Below, piece after piece: positions 12,396-23,685 of a stretch of DNA of 64,000 nucleotides. The position numbers and the translations under genes were made by a program. The stretch lies in NCBI GenBank assembly GCA_037157565.1, contig JAZHRO010000013.1, forward strand, positions 35,654,501-35,718,500. The letters are read 5' to 3'. The stretch is from Thalassia testudinum (lineage: Eukaryota; Streptophyta; Magnoliopsida; Alismatales; Hydrocharitaceae). The notes below the pieces were generated by a model. It ran no database searches. It was not told the DNA's origin and saw only the letters and a list, made by a program, of their open reading frames with translations. Within the stretch, counting starts at the first letter, position 1, and the number at the start of each line of letters is the position of its first letter.

Positions 12396-12708
12396 TTGCT
12401 TACCTCAAATCAGGTGCGGGCACGGGCTCAATTGAGCCGTTGGATGGTGAGCGAGCGGCGTAGATGCAGGCGATGTGGCGCGCCCAGATGCGAGGAACAC
12501 AAATGCACCATTAGCGCGCATCCTGAGCCATTGATCTTCGATCCAACGGCGATGAAGGAGGCCGCGTCACCTCTTAGCAAGTGTTAAGCGAGATTGGGCA
12601 CGATGTGTTTAAGATCGGACGGCTAAGAAGGTGCGTACGTGCGTGTGCGTTGAGGCATAGGGAGAGGAGGAGGCGCAGCGTGCACGGCAACTACTTCCAC
12701 GAGCTGGG

Positions 12709-12738
12709 CTTTAGTGACGGTTTTATCCGTCACTAAAG
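12709..12738. promoter_or_regulatory. U3 hairpin upstream of the A1 TATA box
   Basis: Arms CTTTAGTGACGG and CCGTCACTAAAG with a 6-nt spacer. The A2 LTRs keep it with longer arms (35657-35686 and 42848-42877). It lies about 55-100 bp upstream of the TATA box on the sense strand and contains TGACG, the core bound by TGA-type bZIP factors. Confidence 0.6.
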
Positions 12739-12793
12739 GTCCTGATTTAATGATTTTAAAGTAAAATGACTTATTTGCCCATTCAAACCTCAC

Positions 12794-12803
12794 CTATAAA
12801 TAG
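12794..12803 (+). promoter_or_regulatory. TATA box of the A1 LTR
   Basis: CTATAAATAG in the expected position, followed by a pyrimidine-rich leader. Equivalent CTATAAAAGG boxes lie on the minus strand at 35591-35600 and 42782-42791 in A2. Confidence 0.65.
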
Positions 12804-13520
12804 CCCTACGACTACCACATTTTCTTCATCCCTTCCTCTCTTCTCTTACCCCCTCCAAAGCTCTAAGAGCTTGTCCCAAACTCGGGATGCTCCTCTAGAG
12901 TAAAAATTAGAATTTTTCCACGTTCTCCTCCCTTCATGGAGCATCCCGTGGTTGTCCTGTCACTCCATTCGGGAAGTGGATCTTGCGACGACGACGACGT
13001 CCAGCCTTGCCCCCGGTTCCTCCCACTTCATCCTCCTTCTTCCCGCTCCATCCTTCGTCTTCCAGGCGTCGGCCCGTCTGGCTCGTCCTCCAAGCAGTCG
13101 TCGAGGAGGATAACTTCTCTCTATCTTCTCTTTTATCTCTTTCTAGTGTAGGTTTCCCGCTTTCTAGTGTAGATTTCCTGCTTTCTAGTATAGTGGGTGG
13201 TTGTAATTGTAATGAACATCAGCTTGTGATAATGATATCCATGTTTATTCTCCCTCTCTTTTGTCTTTATTTGTAATATTCTCTCTCTGTCTTCTATTCT
13301 TTATTCTTTAAGTAGATAGCTAGTTTAGATTCAATTTGACTAGCTAATCTGTTTCGTGACAATTAAATAAATGCAATTTTGAATCAAACATCTGCCTCCC
13401 TGTGTTCGACCTGGAATTTCTTTACAAATTTCGGTAAAATTTTATCTGTTGACAGATTGCTTTGCAAATCAAACTACAATGATAGATTTTCAAACCCAAC
13501 TTCGATCGCTATCAGCATTT

Positions 13521-13538
13521 TGGTGCCGTTACCGAGGA
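13521..13538 (+). other. Primer binding site of A1 (tRNA-Asp type)
   Basis: TGGTGCCGTTACCGAGGA, three mismatches from the tRNA-Asp primer site TGGCGCCGTTGCCGGGGA used by Athila-lineage elements. It starts three bases after the LTR end, which fixes the plus orientation of A1. Confidence 0.8.
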
Positions 13539-13681
13539 GGCAACAATTTTCGATTTTCTTTCCGCATTTCGCACACTTTATTGTTTTCTTACTTGCTTTA
13601 CTTCTTGTCTATTGTTTTGCAAGTACCCCAACAGGGAATCTTTAAGCGGTAGATCGAAGTAAAGTGTAGTTGAAGACAACT

Positions 13682-14712
13682 GTAAGTGCTCCCCATTCTT
13701 CCCCCTCCATAGATTTCATTTCACAACATTAATTCAAACCCCAATTAACCTAGATGTTTGCATAAATCCTATGGTTAGTTTGGTTACTTGGATTTCCACT
13801 CACATTCATCTCACTCTCATATATAAAAAAAATTAACAAAAAGATATTTTTGTGGGGTAAATCAACATACACACTACATACATCCACATTCAAGGTACAC
13901 AACGTCTTCTGATTTTCAAACTCAATCGGTAAATCGATTTTTAGAACTGGTACACACACCCAAACACATAATTGAGTAGAAATCAGATTAGGTAATCATT
14001 TATGTGCCCAACTAAGTGGTTCATCAGGCCAATTGCTTGAGTTGATTGGGCCGCACTACTTCAATTAAAATCAACTCATCAAGTAGTTGCCACATAGGTT
14101 CAACGTTTAGGGATTTACCAGGCACTCCATAATCTTTTAAGTTTCAAAGGAAAACATCTTCACCTTTGCTTTTAAAACCTGGTGTGCCAACTGAACTTTA
14201 TTGAATATACCTAAAGTTGAATCCTAAAAGCTACTAAGCAGGATTTGAACCCTAAAATTCATCGCATCCAAAAATAATCTAGCTTGAAAACCACTGGTTG
14301 TGCACGCACACACATATTAATCAGACATTAAGGGCACAACCCAGATAAAGGCCCATCATATTCCAAAGCACATTCAAACCTAACCCTAACTAAAACAGAA
14401 TAGACATTGGCCTTAAGGATTGAACTAGCTCTTCGGAGCCCAGACCGAGATTATTTTCGATTAGTCTATTTCTACCGTTCAATCTAATGTCTAGCTAGGG
14501 GAGCAGAATCAAACGATCATAGCTGGGGGGTACACTAGGAACTTGAGGCGCAAGCCAAAGGAAGAACTTTCTCTCTAGTCCCTCCCTTTAATTGGTTAGA
14601 TTGACCAGAAAGAAGTAGATCAAATCATTTATTAATCTCAAGATTGGTTCTGGGAGTCTATAAGTCTTTAGGATAGTCCATTTAAGGACATGTGTGTTTG
14701 TTTGTATTGCAG
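13682..14712 (+). other. Probable leader intron of element A1
   Basis: A strong donor (CT/GTAAGTG at 13682) and a strong plant acceptor (tttgtttgtattgcag/GG ending at 14712) bracket about 1 kb of AT-rich DNA with no ORF. Splicing would place the ORF start at 14739 27 nt after the acceptor. A2 lost this region, so there is no second copy to compare. Inferred from splice-site quality only. Confidence 0.5.
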
Positions 14713-14738
14713 GGGACCTTTCCTCCTCCCATTCTGTC

Positions 14739-15453
14739 ATGGATCCTTCCACATCCTATTCAAACTTCCACTCCTACCCTCCTACTACTACTTATTCCCA
14801 AAATGATTATTATTCCAACCAGACTTATTCTCAGCCATCTTCTAGTTGAGATAATTCTGATTGGGGATACAGTTTTGGACCTTTGAGTTCAGGGCTTAAT
14901 CCTAGACACCATGATCTTGATTCTTATCCTTCTCCAAGCTACACTGATTATAGATCATCGCCCTCATTTGGACAACCTAATATGATCTACAATCAAGAAG
15001 GATGCAATGATCCTTACCCTTCCCCAGAATACACTGCCTTTAGGTCATCACCACCTTATGAACAACCTGAAATGACCAATTATCAGGGTGGGTATCAAGA
15101 TTCTCAATTTGTTGATCCCCTGCACTGAACCCAAACCCACCCAACTCTGAACCAAACCATTTGGCTCAGGTTAACCAGGTCCAAGAGAAGGTGTTGGCTA
15201 ACTTGAGGAATACTATACAATCTTTAGAAGCTCAACCAACACCTTGTACAGAAGAATTGGAGCCCTTGATTGAAATGATTGATGATCTTAACAAGTATCT
15301 GTTGGATTGGCTCCAGGAGGTTAAGGATAAGGGCCTAGGTGAGTTTTTACTTGGGAAATTATCAAAATTGAGGATGAGATTTGTGCTTGCTTTAGTTCAA
15401 TCTTGGGATGATTCCCAGGATGAACCCCCTTTAGGAGAGCTAAGGTCAGAACT
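14739..15453 (+). pseudogene. Unrecognised ORF of non-autonomous element A1, broken and truncated
   Basis: The ATG at 14739 opens a frame matching the A2 ORF (38210-39611). A Y/S/P/N/Q-rich start is followed by WGY, two copies of an about 30-residue unit (core YPSxxY...FRSS...YQEGY) and a helical domain (VNQVQEKVLANLRNTIQSL ... FLLGKLSKLRMRF). It has an in-frame TGA at 14847 and a frameshift near 15125-15160. C1 inserted after about residue 235, so the C-terminal half is lost here. It has no similarity I recognise to gag, protease, RT, integrase or env. Codon differences from A2 in the helical domain are about 13 synonymous and 18 amino-acid changing by eye, fewer replacements than expected under neutrality. 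Confidence 0.75.
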
Positions 15454-16190
15454 TGATGGGAACACCATCATGAGCCCTAATTAGCTCATTTTGACCCAAT
15501 AAAGAGAATAAAAGCTCCTACATAACAAACTGGAGGTCATAATTCACTGAATAACCTTTCTGAGAGAAAAATAAGAAACAAGGGGTAAAATTATAATTTT
15601 ACCATTGCAGTAAAACCATGGGTTTTCTCAAGGGCTAAACATAGGTCAAAAGATCTTAACAAGATAAAAAGTGGGTTGGATCAGGCAGAAAATGATTCGT
15701 GCGAGTTCTGGGAATTAAATGACTTCTTGTAACCCTAAAACAGACCCACTTGATTAAACAAGGTTCTGGTCAGGATAAAATTCACCTAAACCCTCTAAAA
15801 ATCATATAAAAATATTCTCTAGGGTTTAGAACTTTCAAATTGGCCGTTGGAACCCATTTTGACCTAGAATGGGGTCTCAGACATATATTTACCCTAAATT
15901 GGGTTTTTGCATATATTACCTAATCAAACGTGGTCAAACCCAAAATCCAAATTCACCATTGGATTCCTTAGGTCAAAATTAGGTTTGTACCAAAATTTGG
16001 ACCTAAGGGAAACTCATCTTGAACCACTTTGCAAATAGGTCTAGCTTGATTACATTTCTACCCCTATCTTTCAAAATCCTTGCATTTGGCCCCCTAACTT
16101 CTTCGTCGTTCCTTGCAATTAGGTCCCTCTACCATTATAGTGGAGGAATCCTACTCCGACAAGCTTTAGAAGGGGATTTCTTTTGATTTT

Positions 16191-16400
16191 TCAGAGAATC
16201 CCCTTCAAAATTGGAAGGGAGATTCTCTGAGAAAATCCCTCCAATCTGAAACCATCCATGATCCAAGATTCTTTCCCAATCTCTCATGCGAACGCATGAG
16301 AGATTTGGGTCTCTTTCAAGTTGCTAACTCCGGCGACCCTACCTTGCTTGGAAGCTTGGCTTCCAAGCACAAAATCGACCTCCAAGGCTCTATTTAAAGG
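16191..16400 (+). promoter_or_regulatory. Triple hairpin plus TATA region in the U3 of C1
   Basis: Hairpin 1 (16191-16230): TCAGAGAATC.CCCTTC paired with GGAAGGGAGATTCTCTGA, one bulge. Hairpin 2 (16278-16305): AATCTCTCATGCG / CGCATGAGAGATT, 13 perfect pairs and a 2-nt loop. Hairpin 3 (16346-16368): GCTTGGAAG / CTTCCAAGC. The TATA-like box follows at 16391. C2 keeps the set in decayed form (about 24418-24605, with ctatataagtag at 24624-24635). Its 3' LTR keeps it at about 44455-44640, with its TATA box at 44655. Confidence 0.7.
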
Positions 16401-17579
16401 AGCCCAGTTCGCCTCAACTCCTTTAAGCTTGAAATCGACTAGAGATCCCCTCAATTTCTTCTCTCCTCCTTCGGCCGACTCGCTCATCAAGCTTCGGCGA
16501 CCATCCCTGATCTTCTTCGTCGCTTGACCACAATACCGGTGGCAGGTTCTTCTCCCTCATGTTTGTCCGCGTCGCGCAGCACCCGCTGATGCCCCTGCTT
16601 CCCCTTCATCCTCGCCGACCGACCCTCTCTGAGCATCTTCGTCTTCGGCGTCGGCAATACGCGCTAGATGCCATCTCCGTCTCCCTTTCGTCTCTTCACC
16701 ACCTAGATAAGTTCCTCTCACCCTCTACTTCCTTTCCCTTCTTTATTTCCCTAAATCGATTATTGCCACACTCCACCACCATCATCTCCTTCACCTTCGG
16801 CCACCCACTCCAGCGAGATCGCTCCACCTCCACAGACCACATCCCTCCTCGCCGACAAGTGCATAAGCATCGCCTCGACTCCCTGATCACAACCCCTCAC
16901 TCCATTCACTCCATTAATCACCCAAACACACCCCCGAACACACCCACACATCCGTGAACAGTGTACCTTAGGCACGCTCACACAAGCGTTCCCATGCCAC
17001 GCCGACCATCGTAGCACACTTGCCGTGCCTCGGTGAAGCCTCCTGAACATTTTGATGTGGCCGTGAGGCTGTCTTGGTGTTTTCAGGTACAGGCGTTCAT
17101 CCGCCATTGGAGCAAAGCTTGAAGTTGCGCCAGGAGTCGCCAGCCCCAAGTCCGTGTCCCAGGCTGCGCGGAACATCTTCGTGTACAACTTTAGGCTATC
17201 AATTGGTGTCAAGGGCAGTGGCAGCTGCTGCAATTGAAGCGATCACTTCTGCTACAGGCACACACGAGGAAGGTGGGAAGATAGTCTCACCTTGAAACTG
17301 GAAGAGGCGCAACACTTGCATAAATTGAATTCCTGCCAGTAGCTTATCGCCTCCAACTCACGGGGTGAGGTCCCTCTCACCCGACCTGACCGGCCTCGTC
17401 CACGACCACGCCCCGCGGACCTGGTTGACCCGACCCGACTTGCACACCTCACCCACCATCGCACACCGGTGGGCCTGGTCCCAGGCACATACCCGACCCG
17501 ATTACCCAAGAAACGCGTGGCTCTGGGAGAGTGAAACCTAAGAGAGAAAAAGAGAGGAGAGTTCGCGTGGGTAGGGGGT

Positions 17580-17925
17580 AGGTTTTGCTCTGCAGGCTAA
17601 GAGGAGGAGAAGCGAAGCCAAAGGAAGAGGAAGGAGAAGACAAGAAGCAGGCAGAGAGGCTAAGGCAGAGAAGGAAAAGAGAAGGAAGAAGTTGAAGGCA
17701 GCAAGGCAAAGGAAAAGAAGGCAATCGACAAAGAAAGAGAAAGAAGAAGAGAAAAGCCAAAGGAAGAGAAGAAGGCAGAGGAAGCTAAAGGAAAGGCTAA
17801 GGCAGAGAAGCTGAAGAAGAGAGAAGCCAAAATTAAAAGAAGGAAGGAGAAGACAGAGAAAGAAAGAAGAACTCGCAAAGGAAAAAAAAAAAAAAAAAAG
17901 AAGAGAATCAAAGAGAGAAGAAATA
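17580..17925 (+). repeat. Long purine-rich tract in the transcribed part of the C LTR
   Basis: About 350 nt made largely of G and A, built from degenerate units such as aaggcagagaagg and gaagccaaagga, ending in a 19-A run (17882-17900). Equivalent tracts lie at about 25840-26090 and 48055-48390. Translated ORFs across it are low-complexity artefacts. Confidence 0.8.
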
Positions 17926-18191
17926 GCATAACCATTTTAATTTTTTATTCATATTCACATACATTGAATTCTTGAGTATCTTTGATCTACATTGGCAATT
18001 ACTCATATATTTTTGCATTGTGATATTGATATTATTGAATTGTGATCTTGATTTCTAAAATACTAATTTGCTCCCTATGTTTGACTTCGGACTTTAAAAT
18101 TCGAGTAATAAAATTGTATTTGTTTTGAATGCTCTTTCGGCTATATTACAAAGTGATATTCTTAAAATCTGATTCAGCGCGACAAACATTT

Positions 18192-18209
18192 TGGTGCCGT
18201 TGCCGGGGA
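18192..18209 (+). other. Primer binding site of C1 (tRNA-Asp)
   Basis: TGGTGCCGTTGCCGGGGA, one mismatch from the tRNA-Asp 3'-end complement. Three bases separate it from the LTR. Confidence 0.9.
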
Positions 18210-19293
18210 GCAACGGGCGATTTAGAAATCTTGATTACAAAGTGCTGATTTGGTACTAACTTGCTATATCTTTTTGTTGTGGTTGTTTTAGGAAGAAGAT
18301 TCAAAGAAAGACAGTCGCACATCAAACACACTAGGGGCAGGTAATTTCTGAGTACTTTCTCTTAAGCCCCTCATTATGAAAAGGAAGAAAAATATAAAAT
18401 CAATTAGGGCTACTTGCTTTCCATTTCTAGCTAATTCACCAAGTTGCTTGATTTGATTTCAACAACAAAAATTGATTTGTGCACCCATTTAAGGTAATTA
18501 GGGCTACCACATTCTTGATTGAGCCCTAGATACCACATTGGACAAACTAAATTGGACCAAGGTTAGAGCTAAATTAAGGATTTTAGTCTAGGGTTTTAGA
18601 GACACACCTTCATAAGCAAGAATTAACCCTCCAAAAAGATGTGTGCCTAAGCCTTGGTTGAAGAGATTTATTCAAGAAAACCCTAAAATTCAGGCTCTTA
18701 ATCTCACTTGAATCTGAAAAGAAGGGACCTAAAACTTCTCAAAGGACAAATAGGTGAAGTTGACCCACCTTGTTGGGTCAACCAACCTTGAAATTATGTC
18801 ACTTTTTGCACTCAATACATCTAAAGTTCAAGTGAAATCTTAAGCACCCTTGATCCTTAATAAAACTAGTAGACTTAAGTCGTCAAAGTCCCCATTCTGG
18901 TCTACCTGGAACATCAGTGACAAGAGAGGTCGGGTGGAGGAAACCCTATAACTCGTGGGGGCACTCTACCGTGTAGGGGTCTTTGCAGGACTCTCCCTCT
19001 CTGGCTGCCCAGGTATTTCTCAGGTGGACAACTTTCTGACTAAGGGGTATCATCTGCCCCGAACCTCTATAGTTATCCAAATTTTTGGGTGTCTTGATTG
19101 GGTCCATCACATTCTACTATCATCCAAACCATCGGTGCATGTTCGGTAGGAGGTCCTTAAGACCATCCTTGAGGCCTCCTCTAGTGATTCACTCCCGTCG
19201 AGGCCAGGCCTCGACTTCCATGTTTATGCAACAACCCCATCGCATAGACATCTCCTTTGATTCACCTGAACCCAATCTCCTTCTTCCATCATA
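18210..19293 (+). other. Untranslated leader of C1
   Basis: AT-rich leader between primer site and gag. A splice-like acceptor (gttgttttag at about 18290) and donor (gcag/GTAATT at about 18339) bracket a short segment that C2 also keeps (about 26475-26525). That suggests a small leader exon; I infer this from the motifs alone. A 64-codon ORF (18955-19149) is also open in C2, but most differences change the amino acid, so I do not call it a gene. Confidence 0.6.
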
Positions 19294-21300
19294 ATGGCAC
19301 AACCCGTAGAAGAAGAGAATAACCTTGAGAACCAACTTCAGCGCCTCAATGATTTATTTCAAGCCTTTGTAAACCCACCACAGCATCTTATGATGCGAGA
19401 TCACTACAATCCCACTGCGGTGGCGATCGAACCTCAAGTCCAAATCTCGATTGGAGGTCCTGATTCTGAACTCAAGCCTAACATGATTCATGTTATTCCA
19501 AAGTTTCATGGGCTTAATTCCGATGATCCCTTCTAGAAAATCAAACAACTTAAGCATCTGGCCCAGACCTTCAGGTCAGATGCCCAAAATCAGGATATTC
19601 TTCTCATGAAGATGTTCTCCTTCTCTCTCATGGACAAAGCAGCTCACTGGTATCAGACTCAAACACGTCCAATTAACACATGGGTTGAACTACAATCCGA
19701 GTTTTTGAAAAAGTTCTTCCCAATTGGTTGGATGAATGCCTTACGACACCAGATCACACACTTCACACAGCAGCCTGAGAACCACTTCATGAAGCATGGG
19801 ACCGTTTCCTGGATCTCATGCGAAAGTACCCCCATCACGGAGTTCTTAAATGGAAACAAGTCCAGTCTTTTTACTAGGGACTCCGTGAAGATATCCGCTT
19901 ATTCGTCAATGCAACCTGCGGAGGAAATATCATGGGTCAACACGAAGACACCGTGTGGGAGATTCTCGAGAACATGTGCGAGAACTCCATCAATAATGAC
20001 TCCATGGGCTTATTCGACCGGACAAATGCCCGCGCATCGACGAATCCAAGGGGAGCACATGAGATGCAGGGCCTGTCCGCATCCGTCAACTTGGAATTGA
20101 TGGCCAGTTGTTTGGACAAGGTCTCTATCATTGAGAAGAAGGTGGATGAGCTAACTCGACATCTACAGTGAGCCACCTCTGCGCAAAACCCGTTTGCACA
20201 GCTGCCCTTTGGGAGGGAAGCTGTGCATAACATCTATCACCGATCTTCTTAGGGGATGGACTCGTATCTACCCCCGTCTAACTCTAGGACCGGAGGAAAC
20301 TCCGATCCTGCCTACTCTAGTTGGGGAAACTCTGAACCCTCGTACTCTAATTTCTCTGAGGTTCCTTAGACTTGCGAGGATCTCAATGCCATCTAGAATG
20401 ACCTATTCTCTAATACTTATAACCCTAGATGGTGGAATCATCCCAATTTCCTGTGAGCAAAAAATAATCAGAATCAAAGACCACCATATCAACCCCGTCC
20501 ACAAGCTCCTCGTCCATATCAACCGCCTCAGCCTCGCCCCAACCCTACCTATTAAACTGGGCCAACTCAGACAGATCAAATGACTCTCATCCTTCAGACT
20601 CTGGTTGACATTCAGAAGACGAATGCGGCTATGCAAAAACAGTACAATGACAAGATCACAGAGGTTCGTAATCAACTCGCCCAGATGGCGAATTCCTGCC
20701 AACCTGGCACACTCCCTTCGTAACCTCTACCGAATCCGAATAACGTGTTGAACCAGAGGCATGTTATGAACCCAAATCCAGGCCAAGCCCACATGATTTA
20801 TCAGGCCTCCTTTGTTCCATCACCTGACGGGATGGAAGCTTCGACATCATATTCGGGATTTCAGCAGCAACCACCTATTTTACAGACATCGAACCAAAAC
20901 CAGGCATGATTGAATTCAGTTACAACCCGTAGTGGCAAAGCAACACAAGACCCACCTTACCCAAGCCACTTTTAGCCTGGTCGTAATCCAAACCCTAGGA
21001 TAGTTATCCAGGATACCCTTGTCCCTTATCAAGAACCTAGACCTATTCCAGAGGAACCATCCAAGGTTCCATTTCCCGAGGCCTTGACCAAGGGAAAGAA
21101 GACAAACAAACCCTTGGCACCTGAGGAGGATCTGGTCAAGCTCTTTGAATAGGTCCATATAAACATCCCCTTGATGGATGCGATCCGCCATGTACCAGCT
21201 TACGCACGACTTCTGAAAGATGTGTGTACACCTAAGCGTAAGCCGCGAACCAAAAGTAGGAGTCCAATCGTATTATCAGAGTAAGCCAGCTCTGTAATTT
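19294..21300 (+). pseudogene. Athila-type gag region of C1, degenerate
   Basis: The MAQ start at 19294 matches C2 at 27482. Athila gag landmarks in order are FHGLN.DDPF, FSFSLMDKAAHWYQ, the FLKKFFP capsid-like motif, HEDTVWEILENMCENS and then a proline/tyrosine-rich tail (PPYQPRPQAPRPYQPPQ). The frame continues into the linker before protease (NIPLMDAIRHVPAYA). In-frame stops are numerous, most explicable as C-to-T or G-to-A changes (CAG to TAG, CGA to TGA). A frameshift lies near 19840. The TAG at 20394-20396 is shared with C2. Gag would form the particle in which reverse transcription occurs. This copy cannot make it. Confidence 0.85.
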
Positions 21301-23685
21301 TGAGCAAACTCCCACCTAAGACAAAAGACCTAGGTACTCTCTTGATTTCCTGTACCATTGGTGATACACAATTTGATAGAGCTTTATTAGATCTAGGAGC
21401 CTCCATAAACCTAATACCTACATCCCTACTTGACCATCTTGAGGAATCTGAGCTAAAACCAACAAAGGTGACATTATAGTTGGTTGATCGATCTATTAAG
21501 TCACCTAAAGGAATTCTTGAGGATGTCATTGTTAAGATTCGGGATTTCTATTTCCCAGTGGACTTTGTAGTCTTCGATATGGATGCTCCAGAAGACCCGA
21601 GGGATACACCAATTATATTAAGGAGACTCTTTCTGGCCACTGCTAGGGCCAACATAAATTGTGAGGAGGGCCAAATTGAACTGAAGTTCGGAAACCAAAC
21701 ATTAAAGATTGACATCTTTAAGGCCCAACAAGGGATTAATTGCGGTGTTATAGAACAGATATGTGATATCAAAGCTGTGGTTGATGATCCGTATATTGAG
21801 GAAAACCTGACGACTTCTGATCAACCACAAGAGGATCAAAACTCACAATCAGAGGAGTCCGAACTTGACCTAGACACACCCATAACTCCCTCCCTTGTTC
21901 CTAACATACACCCTGAATTACCCGCTGTTGCTGATAACCCTATCCTGGAACTCAAGCCTCTTCCCAACCATCTCAAGTACATCTTTCTGGGTTCCAATCA
22001 GACGTTTCCTGTGATTATTAACTCCAGACTCACACCTGATCAGGAATCCCGTCTGATTACTATTCTCCAGCAACATCGTAGAGCCATTGGATGGACTCTC
22101 GATGATTTGACTGGTATTAGCCCTTCTTACTGCACACATCGTATCTACACTGAAGAGGGCACATGACCTCGTGAAATGTAGAGATGTCAGAATCCTAATC
22201 TGCAAGAGGTCGTGAAAAAGGAGATTATCAAATGGTTAGATGTAGGGATCATCTACTCGATCTCCGACAGTCGGTGGGTGAGTCCAATCTAGGCTGTGCC
22301 TAAGAAGGCAGGACTCACCGTAGTCACGACTGAAACTGGAGAAATCATTTCTACCCGTGTAGCGAATTCGTGGAGAGTCTGCATTGATTACAGAAGACTC
22401 AATACCTCCACAAAGAAAGATCATTTCCCACTACCGTTTATTGATTAGATCCTCGAGAAACTAGCGGGAAATAAGTTCTTCTGCTTTTTGGACGGGTACT
22501 TCGGTTATAACTAGGTTGCAATCTATCCTGAGGACCAAGAAAATACCACTTTCACCTGCCCCTTTGGGATGTACGCATTCCGAAGGATGCCGTTCAGTCT
22601 CTGCAATGCACCTGCTACTTTTCAGCGGTGCATGCTTGCCATATTCTCAGATATGGTAGGTGATTATCTGGAAGTCTTCATGGATGACTTTTCAATATTT
22701 GGAGAATCATTTGACGATTGCCTCCTGCACTTGGTCCAGCTCCTCAGGCGGTGCATTGACGTGAATCTGGTTCTTTCCTGGGAAAAGAGCCATTTCATGG
22801 TGGCTGAAGGAATTGTCCTGGGACATCTCATATCAGAAAAAGGCATCCAGGTTGATTGAGCCAAGGTGAATCTGATTTCCAAACTCCCTATGCCTAGCTT
22901 GATAAGGACATCCGATCTTTTCTAGGGCACGTTGATTTTTACTGTTGATTCATTTCTGATTTCTCAAAGATCGCACGCCCCCTGACCACTCTACTATCTA
23001 AGGATGTTCCTTTCGAAATCTCCAAGGAATGCACTCAAGCATTTGAAATCCTTCGTGATCGAGTCACCCAATTTCCGATCCTACAGTCCCTTGATTGGTC
23101 TCAACTCTTTGAGATCATGTGCGATGCATCTGATTTCGCTGTAGGAGCGGTACTTGGGCAGAAAATTGACGGGAAGCCCATGGTCATCTACTACGCTAGT
23201 AAGACACTTGATGAGGCTCAGCGTATTACACAGCTACTGAGAAAGAGCTGTTGGCCGTAGTATTTGCCCTGGAAAAGTTCAGATCATATCTTCTGGGGTC
23301 CTGTGTTATCATCTACTCTGATCACACAGCTGTGAGGCATCTCCTTGCAAAGAAGGATGCGAAACCTCGATTAATCCGCTGGATCTTGCTGTTGCGAGAG
23401 TTTGACCTCGAGATTCGCGACAAAGGGGGAAAACAGAACGTGATAGCTGATCACTTATCTCGCCTTCCTTCTGATATTATCGACCCTTCCGGACCCATTA
23501 CGGAACATTTTCCTGATGAGCACCTCTTGATTATCAGTACATCACTTCCATGGTTTGCGGATATAGTAAACTACCTGGCATCTCATCAGATCTTGTCTGA
23601 TTGGCCGAAAGCCAAGAAGGACAAATTACTTTCTGATGCTAAGTATTACTTCTGGGAAGATCCGTATCTTTTTCGCTTCGGTGCT
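21301..23685 (+). pseudogene. Protease, reverse transcriptase and RNase H of C1, degenerate
   Basis: The protease active-site segment LLDLGASINLIP lies near 21385-21420. RT follows from about 22180, with SRWVSPI, FRRMPFSLCNAPATFQRC and the catalytic FMDD at 22677-22688, which is intact. RNase H (about 23095-23465) has [34 protein letters not shown] and ADHLSRLP. Stops or shifts occur at several points, including TGA at 22165-22167, a TAG at 22179-22181 shared with C2, and a shift near 22900-22930. The reading frame is interrupted by C2 at 23686 and continues at 48686 with integrase. The five bases GTGCT are duplicated on both sides of C2. Confidence 0.88.

Larger units (their letters stand above)
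11651..13517 (+). mobile_element. 5' LTR of non-autonomous element A1
   Basis: It starts TGATGCGTATGCATC and ends TATCAGCA, followed three bases later by a tRNA-Asp-type primer site. It is collinear with, but clearly diverged from, the A2 LTRs at 34829-36606 and 42241-43785 (reverse complement). The order is terminal hairpin, GATCCAA-type palindromes, a tRNA-like segment, a TTTAGTGACGG hairpin, a TATA box and repeated TTTCTAGTGTAG units (13141-13195). The far end of A1 is not in the window, so its target-site duplication cannot be checked. Confidence 0.88.
15454..18188 (+). mobile_element. 5' LTR of Athila-like element C1
   Basis: It starts TGATGGGAACACCATCA and ends GACAAACA, three bases before a primer site. 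The left flank is GAACT. No matching right duplicate can be checked because the 3' end of C1 is rearranged. The U3 contains three hairpins and a TATA-like tatttaaagg (16391-16400). Past that lie CT-rich sequence and then an extended purine-rich stretch (17580-17925). The ORFs at 16559-16957 and 17449-17935 are artefacts of these biased tracts. Confidence 0.93.

Noticed and set aside
16559..17509. P/S/R-rich ORFs in the C1 LTR, with counterparts at 24823-25874 and 44722-45535
   Set aside because: The frames are not kept between the three C LTRs. They fall in CT-rich sequence downstream of the TATA box.
18955..19149. 64-codon upstream ORF also open in C2 (27141-27335)
   Set aside because: Same length in both copies, but nearly all differences change the amino acid, so openness is best explained by shared nucleotide sequence.
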